Source: Istiophorus platypterus (taxonomy: Eukaryota > Chordata > Actinopteri > Istiophoriformes > Istiophoridae). Taken from it: a stretch of DNA of 64,000 bases. Within the stretch, counting starts at the first letter, position 1, and each line of letters starts with the position of its first letter. Of the stretch, positions 15,417 to 26,520 are shown in pieces. The notes below the pieces were generated by a model. That model was given only the letters and a program-made list of their open reading frames with translations. It was not told where the DNA came from and made no database searches. The position numbers were made by a program, and so were the translations under genes. Location of the stretch: NCBI GenBank assembly GCA_016859345.1, contig CM029121.1, positions 8,087,911 to 8,151,910 on the forward strand. The letters run 5' to 3'.

Positions 15417-18400
15417 CTCTCTCTCTGGAACAACCTGACATGCCAAATTAATGTCTGAAACTGGAGAGTCAGGGAAATTCACCCACACGACTGGACTAAA
15501 AAGACGCAAAATCAGAGAAACTCAAACTTTGTGGTTATGCTTGTTTGTCAGTAACACAGCGTGGGTTCTCAGCCTTATGACTAACAGATCTGCAGATATA
15601 CAATTTCAGTTACAACCAGAATGACTGGATAACAAAGGTATTATGGTCATTAAACTAGGACAGAAAATAAGGAGAAACACTTGTCCTTCACTGGTGGAAA
15701 AAGACGTTGAACTTAACTAAAGTAAACATCACCAGGTGAGGAATGAACCTTGAGGCATACCTGATCAGATAACATCCTGTGCAGTATAACCTCAAAGAGT
15801 TCAAAGATAACCACGTAGCACTCCTGGAATGGTCTATAATCAAAATATCTGTTCCTTTGCTGTAGAGCTGAACTTAGACCAGACGGTAAACAGCACAGTA
15901 TTGCTCATTTCATAGGTTTAAGTGGAACAAGGTGGAATCAATTGGAAACTTGATCACATTGTAAAGGAAATACAATATAAGAGAAAATATGAGAGCTAGT
16001 GTTTAGTCAAGCGTAGTTGTGCTTCTTGCTGTAATATTTCCAAGGTGTACACAACCAAGAGCAGTGAATGGCTGCCTGCACTGTGCCCCGAAATTTGTGA
16101 TATTTGATACTGGCTGTGTGAACAAGTATCAACCGACAAATTCTGTCCTGGACATATCCAGACCAATAAGTAGGAATCAATAAAGAGTTGCAGCTTGGAT
16201 AAAACTACAATACGACAGAGAGCGTGTGGCTGTGATACAAATCTCATAAGCATGCAAGCGCAGATCTTCCCTGCAACAGTGGAAAAATGTGTGCATTGCT
16301 GTGTGTGTACTTGCATGCATGCACGTAGGCCTACACTTTATGTTGCCAAAGCTGCTGAAGTGTGTGAAGTGTGTCTTTGCTTGGCTCGTGGTCCTGTGGC
16401 CTACTTTCTCCCTCTCAGACTCGCTGGGGAAGTGTTTGTTCCCACAGTGAATCACCTTCCCAATCCAGGTCAAGACGTTAGCAGGCAGGCATGCATACGA
16501 AAGCCAAACAGTTAGTGTCTTTGCTACAGTTCTGCTGTGCTGGAATTCCTCACTCAGGTCTACTGCTGCCCTCTGATGGTGAAAATTGTAATCTCAAACA
16601 AACACTGTGTTAACTTACACTGTCTGTTGGAACCCAACGAGAAGTTTGTGTATATATTTTTTTTCATGAAGTTTCACAAAACAAAAATCTCCCTAATTGT
16701 GCCGTCACAAGACATCACAAAATCATGAAGTACAGCCCTAACAGCTCCAGGAATTGGATTTTAGCTATAACATGATGGAGCATGTAGCAGCTTTTGAAAG
16801 ACCCGGAACCTCTGCTGATATAATTTAGACTCCGGGTAAAACCACCTCCACTTACTCCTTCACACCGTGGACATTTGTCTCTTACTGTGTTTCTCAGGAC
16901 TACGAGTACCCCAACCACCCCCAGTCCACGCAGCACCAGAAGAATGACAGGTGTCCACCCCCGCCCCAGATGCTGCCAGAGCGAGCCTGTGAGGTGCCGG
17001 GCTGCCGCTCAGACTCAGAATGTGAGCGCCACAAGCGTTGCTGCTACAACGGCTGCATCTACGCCTGCCTGGAGTCTGTTCAGCCACCACCAGGTCAGCA
17101 GAGGCAGCAGCAAATGGTTACACACAGAGCAGTTTTTATGTAAAAGCTGACTGGCTAAGGAAGAAAAATGTTGCCCTTATCCCGTAGCCAGTCACTCCCA
17201 TTTCTGTGCACAAGCCTGGAAATAATGTATAAAGGTTAGTCAGTCAAAACCTTGGTCTCCCTTTGAAAGGTAACTCTTTATATTTTACGACTATAAAGTC
17301 GGAATAAAGGGAATATAAGGTCTGTGTTACTATCCTTTGCTACAAGTCTGAACCAACTGGATAAGGGGATCCTAAAATTCTTTGCACAAATAGAATCAGA
17401 AGCCTTAGACCTTTTAAACAAGGAATAAACAATGTATATTTTGTCATGGCTTTGTGAAGATTTAGACCAGTACAGACAAAGACACCTAAAGTAGTGATCC
17501 TGAGGCCAAAGCAACTAACAGGTGGGACACTTTTAAAAATGTTTAATTAGTTTGGACAACAAAATTGGTTTTGACTTGTACTTTTTGTGAGGGTGATAGC
17601 CATTCTGCTGCAGCACTCTCATGAAATTTTGATATTTAGAACTTTTATAGTTCAGAAAATGGATTCATTTGAGGTTCCTCAGAACAACATGCATTACAGT
17701 TTTGTTTGTGTGTGCGTTCTGAACAGTGCTGGACTGGCTGGTGCAGCCCAAGCCTCGGTGGTTGGGAGGTAATGGCTGGCTCCTAGACGGCCCTGAGGAG
17801 GTGTTGCAAGGTGAGCGCAGACACCTGACCAGTCACTGCGGTCAGAGGAACGATTTGTAACTCCAGGTAGTTAGTTTGCATCACTTAGAAAACTACCACC
17901 TAACTGATTCTCAGTGCTTACACAGCAACTGCATCTTAGCCTCTTCACAGGGTAAGCTTTCACAAATCCATCAAATGCAGTCCTTTACTTCATGGTTATG
18001 AGCAAACAATTTTCATGTTTGATTTCAAAACAGTTCTACCCTGCTGTTATGTATGTCACAACTGATAACCACAAAACCCCAAAATGACCCGGATGTTTTT
18101 TATGTTGGGGATTTTTTCTAATGCACAATATATTTTCTACCCACCAGCTGAGGCCTGCAGTACAACTGAGGATGGAGATGAGCCTCTCCACTGTCCCACA
18201 GGCTACGAGTGCCACATTATCAACCCAGGGAACCCTGCCGCTGGCATCCCGAACCGGGGGCAGTGCATCAAGCAACGTGGGAACTCTGGTAAGGCTGGGG
18301 CACTTCTGGTAGCAAAACAGCTGAGTGAGTAGCCATGTGACTGTATTGAATATAGTTCTTTAACACAAATCATCTCCTGTCTTAATTTCCTTTTTACAAC

Positions 18401-19027
18401 TTCCCCTCCTGTCTATCTGATCTAATGGACCTATTCTCTCCAAAGTTTGTGCTCATATGAAACACCAAGGGGCAGGGACTGGATGCTAGGCTGCGTCAGT
18501 AGCTGTCTTGAGACTAGCCTTGTATCTCTTGGCAAATATAATGCAGCCAAGTGCCAGTTTTTGTAAATTTAATAGATCTAAAAATATATTATATATTGGA
18601 GGTACCTGGCAACTCAGTAGACTGCCCCAAGATACACTTATTATCTTTAGCCGAAGGTCCTTGCAGAAATACGAATTCAAATGTGTAAAGAAGAGAACAC
18701 AATACCTCTCTTTATGAAGTCCATTGTGTAGTATGTAGAGATAAGATGTGATCTTTTTGTTTTTATAATAGTTTTGGCCATTTTATTTACAGATGGACGT
18801 GGCTTGAGGCACAAATACTTTAAGGACTACAAGGACTACTTGGGTAAGTGAGGTAACCTGAACAACTTAAAAAACCTGTACCATCACCAGTTGGAAATAA
18901 CACCAATCTGCCTGACATGATGATGGTTGTTTTGCTTGGTTTTGTTTTGTTTTGTTTTTTACTGACAGGTACCAGTTCTAACAATGCAGTAGGCTATGAA
19001 AAACATCATCACAAGCACCTAGGATGA
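6653..19027 (+). CDS. wfdc1: WAP four-disulfide core domain protein 1 (ps20-like), six coding exons
   Basis: Coding exons are 6653-6745, 16898-17093, 17727-17810, 18148-18288, 18793-18843 and 18969-19027. All have GT-AG borders and the phases join into 207 codons plus TGA (human about 220). Residues 1 to about 19 form a hydrophobic signal peptide, followed by a basic RIRKR that could be a furin-type cleavage site. The WAP domain spans about residues 50-88, with eight cysteines including the CC pair. After it come the family-typical DWLVQPKPRWLGGNGW segment, a second Cys-containing block (EACSTTEDG to IPNRGQC) and a short His-rich tail. WFDC1 is a secreted protein of the whey acidic protein family, described in mammals as a growth-suppressing stromal factor; protease inhibition is inferred from the fold. 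The start is chosen because it gives the signal peptide and lies soon after the TATA box. A GTACG donor-like site just after the stop and an acceptor-like CTCTCAG near 19,144 could remove a 3' UTR intron. Confidence 0.95.
7050..7380 (+). repeat. Teleost dispersed repeat, single-arm copy
   Basis: The block runs from a segment containing TTCAACATTTGGGG through CTTAGCATTAAGACTGGAAA and CTCACTAATAAACATGTT to a region ending near GGAGCAGTCACTTC. I recognise this order of words from a very common teleost interspersed element. A related, more palindromic copy occurs at 32,706-33,138. It is diverged and has no coding capacity. Confidence 0.7.
11220..11445 (+). repeat. SINE-like teleost repeat, 5' part
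   Basis: The words GGTTCTGGGTTCAAGCC (similar to a tRNA B box), CCTTTCTGTGGGGACTTTGC, ACTCCAGCTTCCTCCC and AAAGACATGCGGGTTAATCGG match the order of a widespread fish interspersed repeat. It ends in a GT-rich stretch and GTTAGCCCTGTG. The expected 3' continuation is not adjacent but appears at 11,735. Confidence 0.75.
11735..11800 (+). repeat. SINE-like teleost repeat, 3' part
   Basis: The block GCGACCTCTCCAGGGTGAAC, followed by CCCACCTCTTG and GTCAGCTTGGATTTGCTC, matches the usual 3' continuation of the element at 11,220-11,445. In the normal element these words follow GTTAGCCCTG directly. Here about 290 bases intervene, so the copy is split. Confidence 0.65.
13433..13502 (+). repeat. Perfect tandem duplication, 35 bases x 2
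   Basis: The unit begins GTAGGAAAAAGTACAG and ends GAAGTAGCATCT. The two copies are identical and directly adjacent, inside wfdc1 intron 1. The identity points to a recent slippage or duplication event, or to an assembly artefact. Confidence 0.95.
15359..15426 (+). repeat. Microsatellite (CT)n-(CTAT)n
   Basis: A run of CT dinucleotides passes into about five CTAT tetranucleotides and back to CT, in wfdc1 intron 1. The compound structure is typical of fish microsatellites and likely to be length-polymorphic. Confidence 0.95.
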
Positions 19028-20590
19028 AGTACGTTTTCTGCCACTTTGAACTTCTTATGTCATATTCAAAACCAAAATGCCTCTGTTAGGTTTATCTCCC
19101 TTTAGGCAAAACCTTATGTTTTTCTTTTTCATATCTGCTCTCAGATCAACCATGACCTCAGCCTCAGCTACGACCATAACACAACCTCAGACATCAGCCC
19201 AGTCCTGTTCGATCTGCTCTCATCACACCTGAACCAGGATCAGATCTCATATTTTTTACTACACCTACAGCTGCTACCTCCTCTTTGCAAAGCCCCGTTT
19301 TTTGTGGCCTCTCCTCAATCATAATGTTCTTTGGGAGACAAGTCTCACGCACCTACAGTACACAGCCAAAGAAATAAGTGCTTTTTTTGGTCTCTCTGTC
19401 TGACATCTGTGAAAGGAAGGAGAAGAGGGTGTTGATGGTGAAGCAGAGGAAGAGAGAGCAGGGTGTGCAGCAAAGCTGTTTTATCAAAAAATCTCAAAGG
19501 AAAAAAGGAAACCTTGCCATTTTTATCATTTCTTTACAACGCTCTCCCTCCATACCACTCATCCTTATTCTCATACACAAACTCTAACGTGAAGGCTGAG
19601 AAAACCAAGACCATATGGTCCTGATACTCATCCTCTAAAGGACGCTACTCGAATTTCCTGGAATCTGGAAAGTTTTATAGACAAATAGGAGATGCAACCA
19701 GCTGTACTGTTTGCATCTTTGAATGAAATCCAAATGTGAATTAAAATTCTATGTTGTTATAAGAATAAATGCCATATGAGTCTGTGGATTGTATAAGTTT
19801 GGAAGAATCTGGAAAAGCTGTGGGTTAGTTTCAGCCAACAGATGGAGGTTGTGACATCATTGCTATGAAAAACTAAAGTAAAAGAACATAAGATAGTTCC
19901 TTCAAAACGACCAGCTGAGCCAAATTTACATTTAAACGGATACTCCACCTGTGAAGGAGGAAACCTTGAACAGCTTTTAAAAGCCACCTTTAAATGAGCC
20001 TACTGATGGCAAGTGTTTGATCCAGATAGATTTAAATCATTTACTGAAATAAATCTAGTGAACAGATGTTTTTAAACAAGTACCTACCGGAGCATTTTTA
20101 TGAAACGCTTGCATGATTGTGCAAGGGTTTCATAATTTTTGTGTGTGCATGTGTTTGCCTTTGTGTGAGTCACCTGGTAACAATTTAAGCTTATCGGACA
20201 AACAAAATAACTCAGTGTGCCTATTAAACTATCCCAAATACCACAACCCCATGTTGCTGGTGAAACATAAAAATGAAAGGGCTTCTGCACAGAGCAGATA
20301 TTTATAACTGGTCAAAAGATCTTCTGTGGTATTCTCAAACTTAATCTTGCTTCAGTCAACTGTTCAACTTAGGTTGTCTCTGTTTATCAATTCAAATGGT
20401 GCTCACTTTCATTGCTGCCTATAATAACAGGAGAATAAGCTGGTCATATAATAAGCTGAAGGTACAAAACAAAAGCTGTAACCATTCTCTGTGTGCAGAA
20501 CTTAAGTGATGTCTGAATGTTGCTATCTGACTGGTGCTGTAATGCTGCCTTGTTTATTCTAAATAAACCACATTGTTGAAAGTGGTCTGT
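19028..20590 (+). other. wfdc1 3' untranslated region and polyadenylation signal
   Basis: No coding exon follows the TGA. AATAAA occurs at 20,562-20,567 within CTAAATAAACC and is the most convincing distal polyadenylation signal. Earlier AATAAA copies at about 19,764 and 20,050 could give shorter messages. The exact 3' end cannot be fixed from sequence alone. Confidence 0.55.
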
Positions 20591-22050
20591 ATTTTTTTCT
20601 CCTGCAAGAAATCTTAGGCTTCAGGGCTAAGTTGAAGTTATACAAACAATGATCATATATATACCATTACAAATCAGGAAAGTAGATGGCATTGTGATGA
20701 CTACACTAGAGTGACTGATCTTATCTTGCTTTGTCATTATTGTTATGAGGAGATATTTGCTGAGGCAAAAATGAGCTGAATACTAAAATGAGGCCTAGAC
20801 ACCTCAGGGAGTCTTTCTGGCGGTTTCAGGATATATCCTGAAAAATGAATGCTTAAAAATGAGCGCAAAGCTGAAAAGGTGTCAGATTAACACTTAGTTC
20901 CCTTTCTTACTGTATTTCATGCACCATGTAATGACAAACAACAAAGATATCATCACATATTATATAGTTATCATTTTTCATGATCCACCTGCCTCACTAG
21001 ATCTATGAAAATGGTTTAATATGTGAACAGATCATACATTACAACATCCTGGCACTGGGGATCAGAAATAAACTTCATACGCTACAGATAAGAGCAGTTT
21101 TGGTCAGTTAAATGAGTTCAGTTCCACGTGCAACAGAAAGGAATGGGTGGTAAAGCTACTGGCCAATCATGACAGGGAAGAGAAGCCATAATTTGTTGTT
21201 ATAAATTATTATATTTGATTCTTTGGAGCTCCTTTCCTATATTTAAAAATATCACGAGTGACAACTTGTTGCACATGCACATATTCAATGATCCAACATG
21301 TTCAGGACTCTGTTAACTCCCCCTACTGGGCAAGGGCAGACATTTCTGTTCCACATCAGCTGTAGGTAACTCTTGGTAAGTCACTAAAAATACATCAACA
21401 TAGAACAGTAAAACCCAAAGCATATGCAGTAAGCTAAGGAATTTTGTTCTTAAATGGTTTAGGCATTGATAACCAAATGTATACTACCGATAGAACAGGA
21501 CATGCAACTTTGATAACACACTTCCCTAAATAATAACCCAAGATGTATACTTGGGTGAGTTATGTTAATGTGTTATTTAGTGACACCTCACAGTTGACTG
21601 TATTCCCATTCCACCTTATTTACAGAGGATAATCGAGCCAGACAGTGCCTGTGTCAGTTTACTGGGAGATGGGTGTATGCTTTCAGGTTAGTAGCACACC
21701 CTGAGTCATCAGGAGAGCTCTGTTTGGACTTTTGGGAGATAAAGCAGAGTTTTATTTCACAACCCAGAGACTAATCCCTCATTAAAGATTCATGCTGTAT
21801 CCATTTCAGTTGTTTCGACTGAGGGCTTTCTCTTCTCATATTCAGCTTTTTTTATCCACAAATTAAATGCTGACTAAAAGAACTAACACAGCAAAATGTG
21901 CAAAAAACAATATCCTTACTTTTATCTCCTGGTACTATAAATTTCCAAATAAACGCTGACTTTCCCAATTTACATATTATTTTCTTTATTATTTTTTTTT
22001 TTAATTGACTACATTGGATCCGTGTCTAAAACGTTTCATTCCATAATGAA
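20591..22050. other. Intergenic stretch between wfdc1 and the distal promoter
   Basis: AT-rich DNA with no supportable exon, RNA gene or recognised repeat. A T-rich tract lies near 21,985-22,000, just before the sharp rise in GC content at about 22,050. Confidence 0.6.
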
Positions 22051-22059
22051 GATTTTTGC

Positions 22060-22373
22060 ACAGTCCGAGGATGCTTTTGGCACAACGTCGCTGTGACCCA
22101 CGGTGCGTGATGATGGACGGTCAAGGTGTGGCCAGGTAGGCGTCCCCCTGCCCTCGCGCCCTCTCCGTCTCCGTCCCTGGCACACGTGCGCACGAGCACG
22201 TGCGTCAGCGCGAGAGAGAGAGGGAGAGAGAGAGAGAGAGGTTGTCAGTGAGCGTTGAATCCATGGTGTCTGGGATACACCGGCTCAGCACCGCAGCCCT
22301 GTGAACAGAAGCCCGTGAACTAACCACCGGGCATGACCGCTCCACCAGCGCCACCCTGCTGAGTTACTCCACC
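22060..22373 (+). promoter_or_regulatory. GC/CpG-rich promoter-like block, distal dyrk4 start
   Basis: Base composition changes abruptly from AT-rich to a CpG-bearing block containing GTCCCCCTGCCCTCGCGCCC and GCACACGTGCGCACGAGC. A GA-repeat follows at about 22,210-22,242. Two short upstream open frames precede the ATG at 22,374: ATG at 22,263 (13 codons) and ATG at 22,332 (9 codons, ending 12 bases before the main ATG). This is the appearance of a TATA-less vertebrate promoter with a translationally buffered leader. Promoter activity is inferred. Confidence 0.6.
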
Positions 22374-23036
22374 ATGAGCGCGCCCAACAGGTCCTCAGAG
22401 AAAAGGTACGTGCGGTATCCACCCGCTTCGCTTGTGGATATTAAAGTAGTTACTTTTACACCATGTTCTCTCCCTGTGACTATTCGAGAAGTTGGTCAAA
22501 TTCCCTTTCGCCTAATACGTCTAGTGTATGTAAAAGTATGTGTTTATTTCCATCATTCACCCTTTATAATAGTGCTTTATCTTATCTTTACTAAATTAGT
22601 TCATCATCGTCAAAACCGTGTGACAGACTCGACACCTCTCTGAACCAGACTGGATGTATTTGATAATAGGCCAACGTGTCCAGATGGTGTCAGTGTAGTT
22701 TATGCAAACGGCTGCTCCTGCGGGGAATAAAAGGCCCTTGGTTTTATCTGTGTCTGTCTCTGAGAGAAAGTAGCCCACAAATCCATGTCATCTAAACATT
22801 GTGTTTTTTTGATACGCGAATCATCTCAGTCAAAGTCGAGGACAATAAGTGACAGAATTTTCTCTATACAAGTTTTATTTGTGAGCCCCCGAGCTAAACA
22901 AGAGTGTCCATGTATGTATGCAGTACGTGCAGTTGTGTTAAAGTAACATTTATTTCCTATGGACAGGAATGGGCCCAAAATGAGGCTGGATAAACTATTA
23001 AAGGAGAGAAAAGGCACCTATCCACTGCTGATCAAG
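22374..23036 (+). CDS. Two predicted N-terminal coding exons, probable alternative start of dyrk4
   Basis: Exon A is 22374-22405 (ATG to AAAAG, then donor GTACGT). Exon B is 22967-23036 (after acceptor GGACAG, ending ATCAAG before GTAGGA). Joined through the split codon AG|G they give 34 residues beginning MSAPNRSSEKR and ending YPLLIK, basic and with no domain I recognise. Exon B ends in phase 0. The first exon of dyrk4 (35302-35322) also ends in phase 0 and its second exon starts in phase 0, so the pair could splice directly to 38065. I found no other convincing downstream exon before 34.7 kb. It could instead be a small separate gene or a non-coding transcript; the protein sequence alone does not settle it. 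Confidence 0.5.
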
Positions 23037-23765
23037 GTAGGAAGACAGACATTCATTCCTGATTAACTGTTTTTCAGTAATTAAATAGTTTACTGAGTCT
23101 TTGATAGACTTTTTTCCCCCTTGTAGGTCTGACCACTTCAGTGGAGTAGTATAAGTTATAGTGGTAGCATGTTTTTGTAGGGGGGCAGTAGTTCCTCCAA
23201 GCAACTCTACACCCTGTGTGGATGTGCAGGCCATTAAATAAATGTTATTCAGGTGATTGTGTGCACTCAGCAGAATGGATTTATTAGGGAACATAGTCTG
23301 CCTTGTGGTGTTCTTGGCCTGCACCACTGAACCATTCACCAAGCAAGGTGCCCTTTTCCCGGTTGCAAATACTGAGGGGACAAAATTACCCAACCCTGAG
23401 TCATTATATGGCCACATACTGAATTTGTACCTTCTGGTACGACACCACCTGGGTTAAACCCCGTCATCCCCTCTTCCTGGAAGGTACCACAACTTTCGGC
23501 TCTGCCCTAAAAGGAACAAATTCAGTGGACTGATTCACCCCCTTCCATTCCTGTGTGAAGGGATTAAAGTGTTTCAAAGCCCCTCAGACCTCCCTCACTG
23601 AGCACTTTTCTACTTACTGTTGATTAAACTTTTAATACATTGGAGGTCTTCGCCACTAGAGCAGACGAACCAGTAGAACAGGAACGACTAAATCAACTTG
23701 ATGTCACACATTGTACAGGACACTGCTGGTTGTCTCACACCAAAGCAACCTGAGCTCAGGGTTTA

Positions 23766-23767
<2 letters not shown>

Positions 23768-23805
<38 letters not shown>

Positions 23806-23850
23806 ACGTGCGTGTGTGCACGTGCGTGCGCGTTTGTGTGTGTGTGTTAG
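23768..23850 (+). repeat. Microsatellite (GT)n with GCGT/GCAC interruptions
   Basis: An uninterrupted GT run of about 37 bases is followed by GT-rich DNA broken by GCACGTGCGTG. Alternating purine-pyrimidine DNA of this kind can adopt Z-form and is usually polymorphic. Confidence 0.95.
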
Positions 23851-26439
23851 GGAGGGAGGGGGTATATTAATGACTTACAGATTAGTCACCGCATAATATG
23901 GGTCAATGTCATTTAAAATATAGACTACGAACCAAGCTCATATATTGTTGTGCTTTCTTATATGTACAGCATTGCAGGCTGCGGGGTGTGTTGGTCAAAT
24001 TCTTCAATGCTTAATCCCATCATGGAGGTTTTATTTGCTTTGATCACGGCACTTTAAAAAAGGCCCCTCATTCTCATTAATTAGCAAGGCCACTGCCAGT
24101 GGTTTGTTAAGGCAAAAGACACTCAAGAGTGCTAAAATCATTGAACATCAATGAGAAATTGGAAGCAGTTTCTGAGGCATCATTTGAAGATAATAGGGTT
24201 TATGCTGTGACTGGACTCCACTTTCAGGGTGTCAGCTTTTCTCCATTTTTAAATGGGGGTGTCAGTGGAGAGCATTTTCATCATTACAACATACAGGCTC
24301 AAGCAGCTGCTCGCCACAGATGAGGGGCAATCCTTCAAGATTTGAAATGCTCTGAGACTGTAGCTGGTGATCTCTTTTCATGTTTATAGCATTTACACGA
24401 TATGACTCACTAATGAAGTCCACCTTTGGCATTTAAGCCTTTTTCATATCAGTCAGGACTGTCAGATCCTTCCACTAAAGTGGGACATTATACTTCATGG
24501 ACGTACAGTACGTGACTTATTTTTGTGTATCCGCCAACTTGCTGAAGATTAACCTTGGAGCTTGGTGCCAGAATATTAATGATGCAGAAGATCTGTAACA
24601 CTGATGTATTGGAGCTTTAATGCAGGTGTTCAACTTTGTGTGGTGATTGCGGTTTATTCTAACTACGGGCTTCTTAAAAGTTGTATCATACCGGCTGGAA
24701 ACAGGCATGCAACTTGGGTTGTGATCATTTTGATTATAAATTATTTTCTCAATGAATACATTTATATTTTGTTTTTTAAAATGTCAGAAAATAGTGGAAA
24801 ACATTAATTACAATTTTCCGGAACCCAAGGTGATGTCTTCAGCATTTCAAAACCCAAAGAGTTTACAGTTTACAGTGTAATAAAATAGATAAAAATAGAA
24901 AACCATCTCACTGGAGAAGCTGGAACCAGGGAATGGTTGTTGTTTTTGCTTTAAAAATCAGTTAAGCGGTTAACTGATTATTAAAATAATGGGAGAATAA
25001 TTTTCTGTTGATAAACTACTCTATTATGACTACATTCTATTAAATCATGGCCCTGAATATTTTTGTGCGCTTCATGACCTGCTCTAGAGTATTGTTTATA
25101 AGAGCAGACCCAGGTTTTACCCCCACACATTGTGGAAAAGGGAGTGTGTCTCCCCATTATTCTGATGAACCTTGCCCCTGATAGGGTTTCTCATCACAGC
25201 TTTGTCCCTCACAGCTTTGTCCCTTGTTGACACCGGACCCCCTGGATTAAAGCCGGTCATTTAGAGGGAGAACTCACCTCTGCTGAATTACAGGCTGATA
25301 TCAGTGTCACCGAGCACAGGGTTCACTCTGCTGCTCTACTGTGCATCTGTGCCTGAGCATAAAATATATTACAACCAATACTAGCTTGATCGCAGTCGTT
25401 TCACCATCACCACCCCTCTTCTTATTTCTACACGTGTGCATGTGACTGTGCTGTCATGCGTGCAGTTTAGGTTGTATCCATGTGTATGCATGCTTGCAAG
25501 CATCCATGTGTGCCAACAGAAAAGCCTCTGGCTTGCTGTTAGGGCTGTCACATGGCCCATGCTCCTCAACATGTGAATCTCCGTGTTCTTTTAGCACCAC
25601 AATAGACCGAGGCATAACATCATCCTTGGTGCTGTGGATGACTGTTATCACTCCCACTGGTTCACACAGGACTGTGAAAGCCTGGGCAGAGTTAGGCCAT
25701 ATACTGCAGAAGCTGAGCCCATAGCTGCATGTTCCCATTGTGTTGTGATGCTGCTCCAGAGAGGACAGCTGGATTGAGACTCTCCCTGAGTCTGATAAAC
25801 ATTAATTGCATTTACAAAGAATGCTAGGTAAACAGCCACCCAGGGAGTTTTGTTAATGAGTGCCTGGCTTGGTTACATGAAGTGTCTGTTTTCCCTTTAA
25901 CAGTGAGTCATGCGATACAGAGCTGCAAAATAGGGTATGCCAACGTCCTCCCCCATCGCACCCTCTCCTTCCATCTCCATAGGCTCAGGAGCAATGTTGT
26001 GTAATAATGTGTGAGGTCTTATCTAAAATATTGTTATGTAAGATGATCCGGTTGTTGTTACCTTGTTAGGCTCACTGATTCCTTTATGATAGCTTAGAAT
26101 AGATGAGATGTTATGGTTCCATTTATCGTGGAGATCTTTTATAATATTAGCTATAATGTTTCTAGAAAATTGGGTACTACCACCACTTATACTAATTTGC
26201 CAGATGTCAATCAATAATCAAATAAGCTGTTAAATTAAATATTTTCTAGGACAGCGCAGTCAATCTTGTGTAGTAATTGTTGTCATTGTACTAATTTAGT
26301 CTCCATAGTTCAATATTTGTTTTATGAAGACATTTTTAAACATTTATTTCCACCAAAGCTTAAAATGAATAAAAGTATAGAATTAAAATAAACAAGTTCA
26401 GCAAACTATTGCTGTTTATCCCCTGTTTTTTTTGTTTCA

Positions 26440-26520
26440 CTGTTTTACTGCAAAGCACTTTGTACCTTTGTTTAGATAAGTGTTTTGTAAATAAATTTTC
26501 TTTTCATTATTATTATTATG
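26440..26520 (+). repeat. 3' tail of a LINE or SINE-type retroelement
   Basis: The stretch CAAAGCACTTTGTACCTTTG, followed by AAGTGTTTTGTAAATAAA and a TTATTATTATTATG run, matches the 3' ends of many fish non-LTR elements, which end in an AAAGC(G/A)CTTTG motif, a TATAAATAAA-like word and a short tandem repeat. Only the tail is recognisable, consistent with a 5'-truncated insertion. Confidence 0.6.

Larger units (their letters stand above)
6746..16897 (+). other. wfdc1 intron 1 (10 kb)
   Basis: I found no additional coding exon. The intron contains a common teleost dispersed repeat at 7,050-7,380, a split SINE-like repeat at 11,220-11,800, GT tracts near 8,125 and 11,383, a perfect 35-base tandem duplication at 13,433-13,502 and a CT/CTAT microsatellite at 15,359. 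Its 147-codon open frame at 8,253 is CT-rich low-complexity DNA. A long first intron often holds enhancers, but nothing here proves one. Confidence 0.75.
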
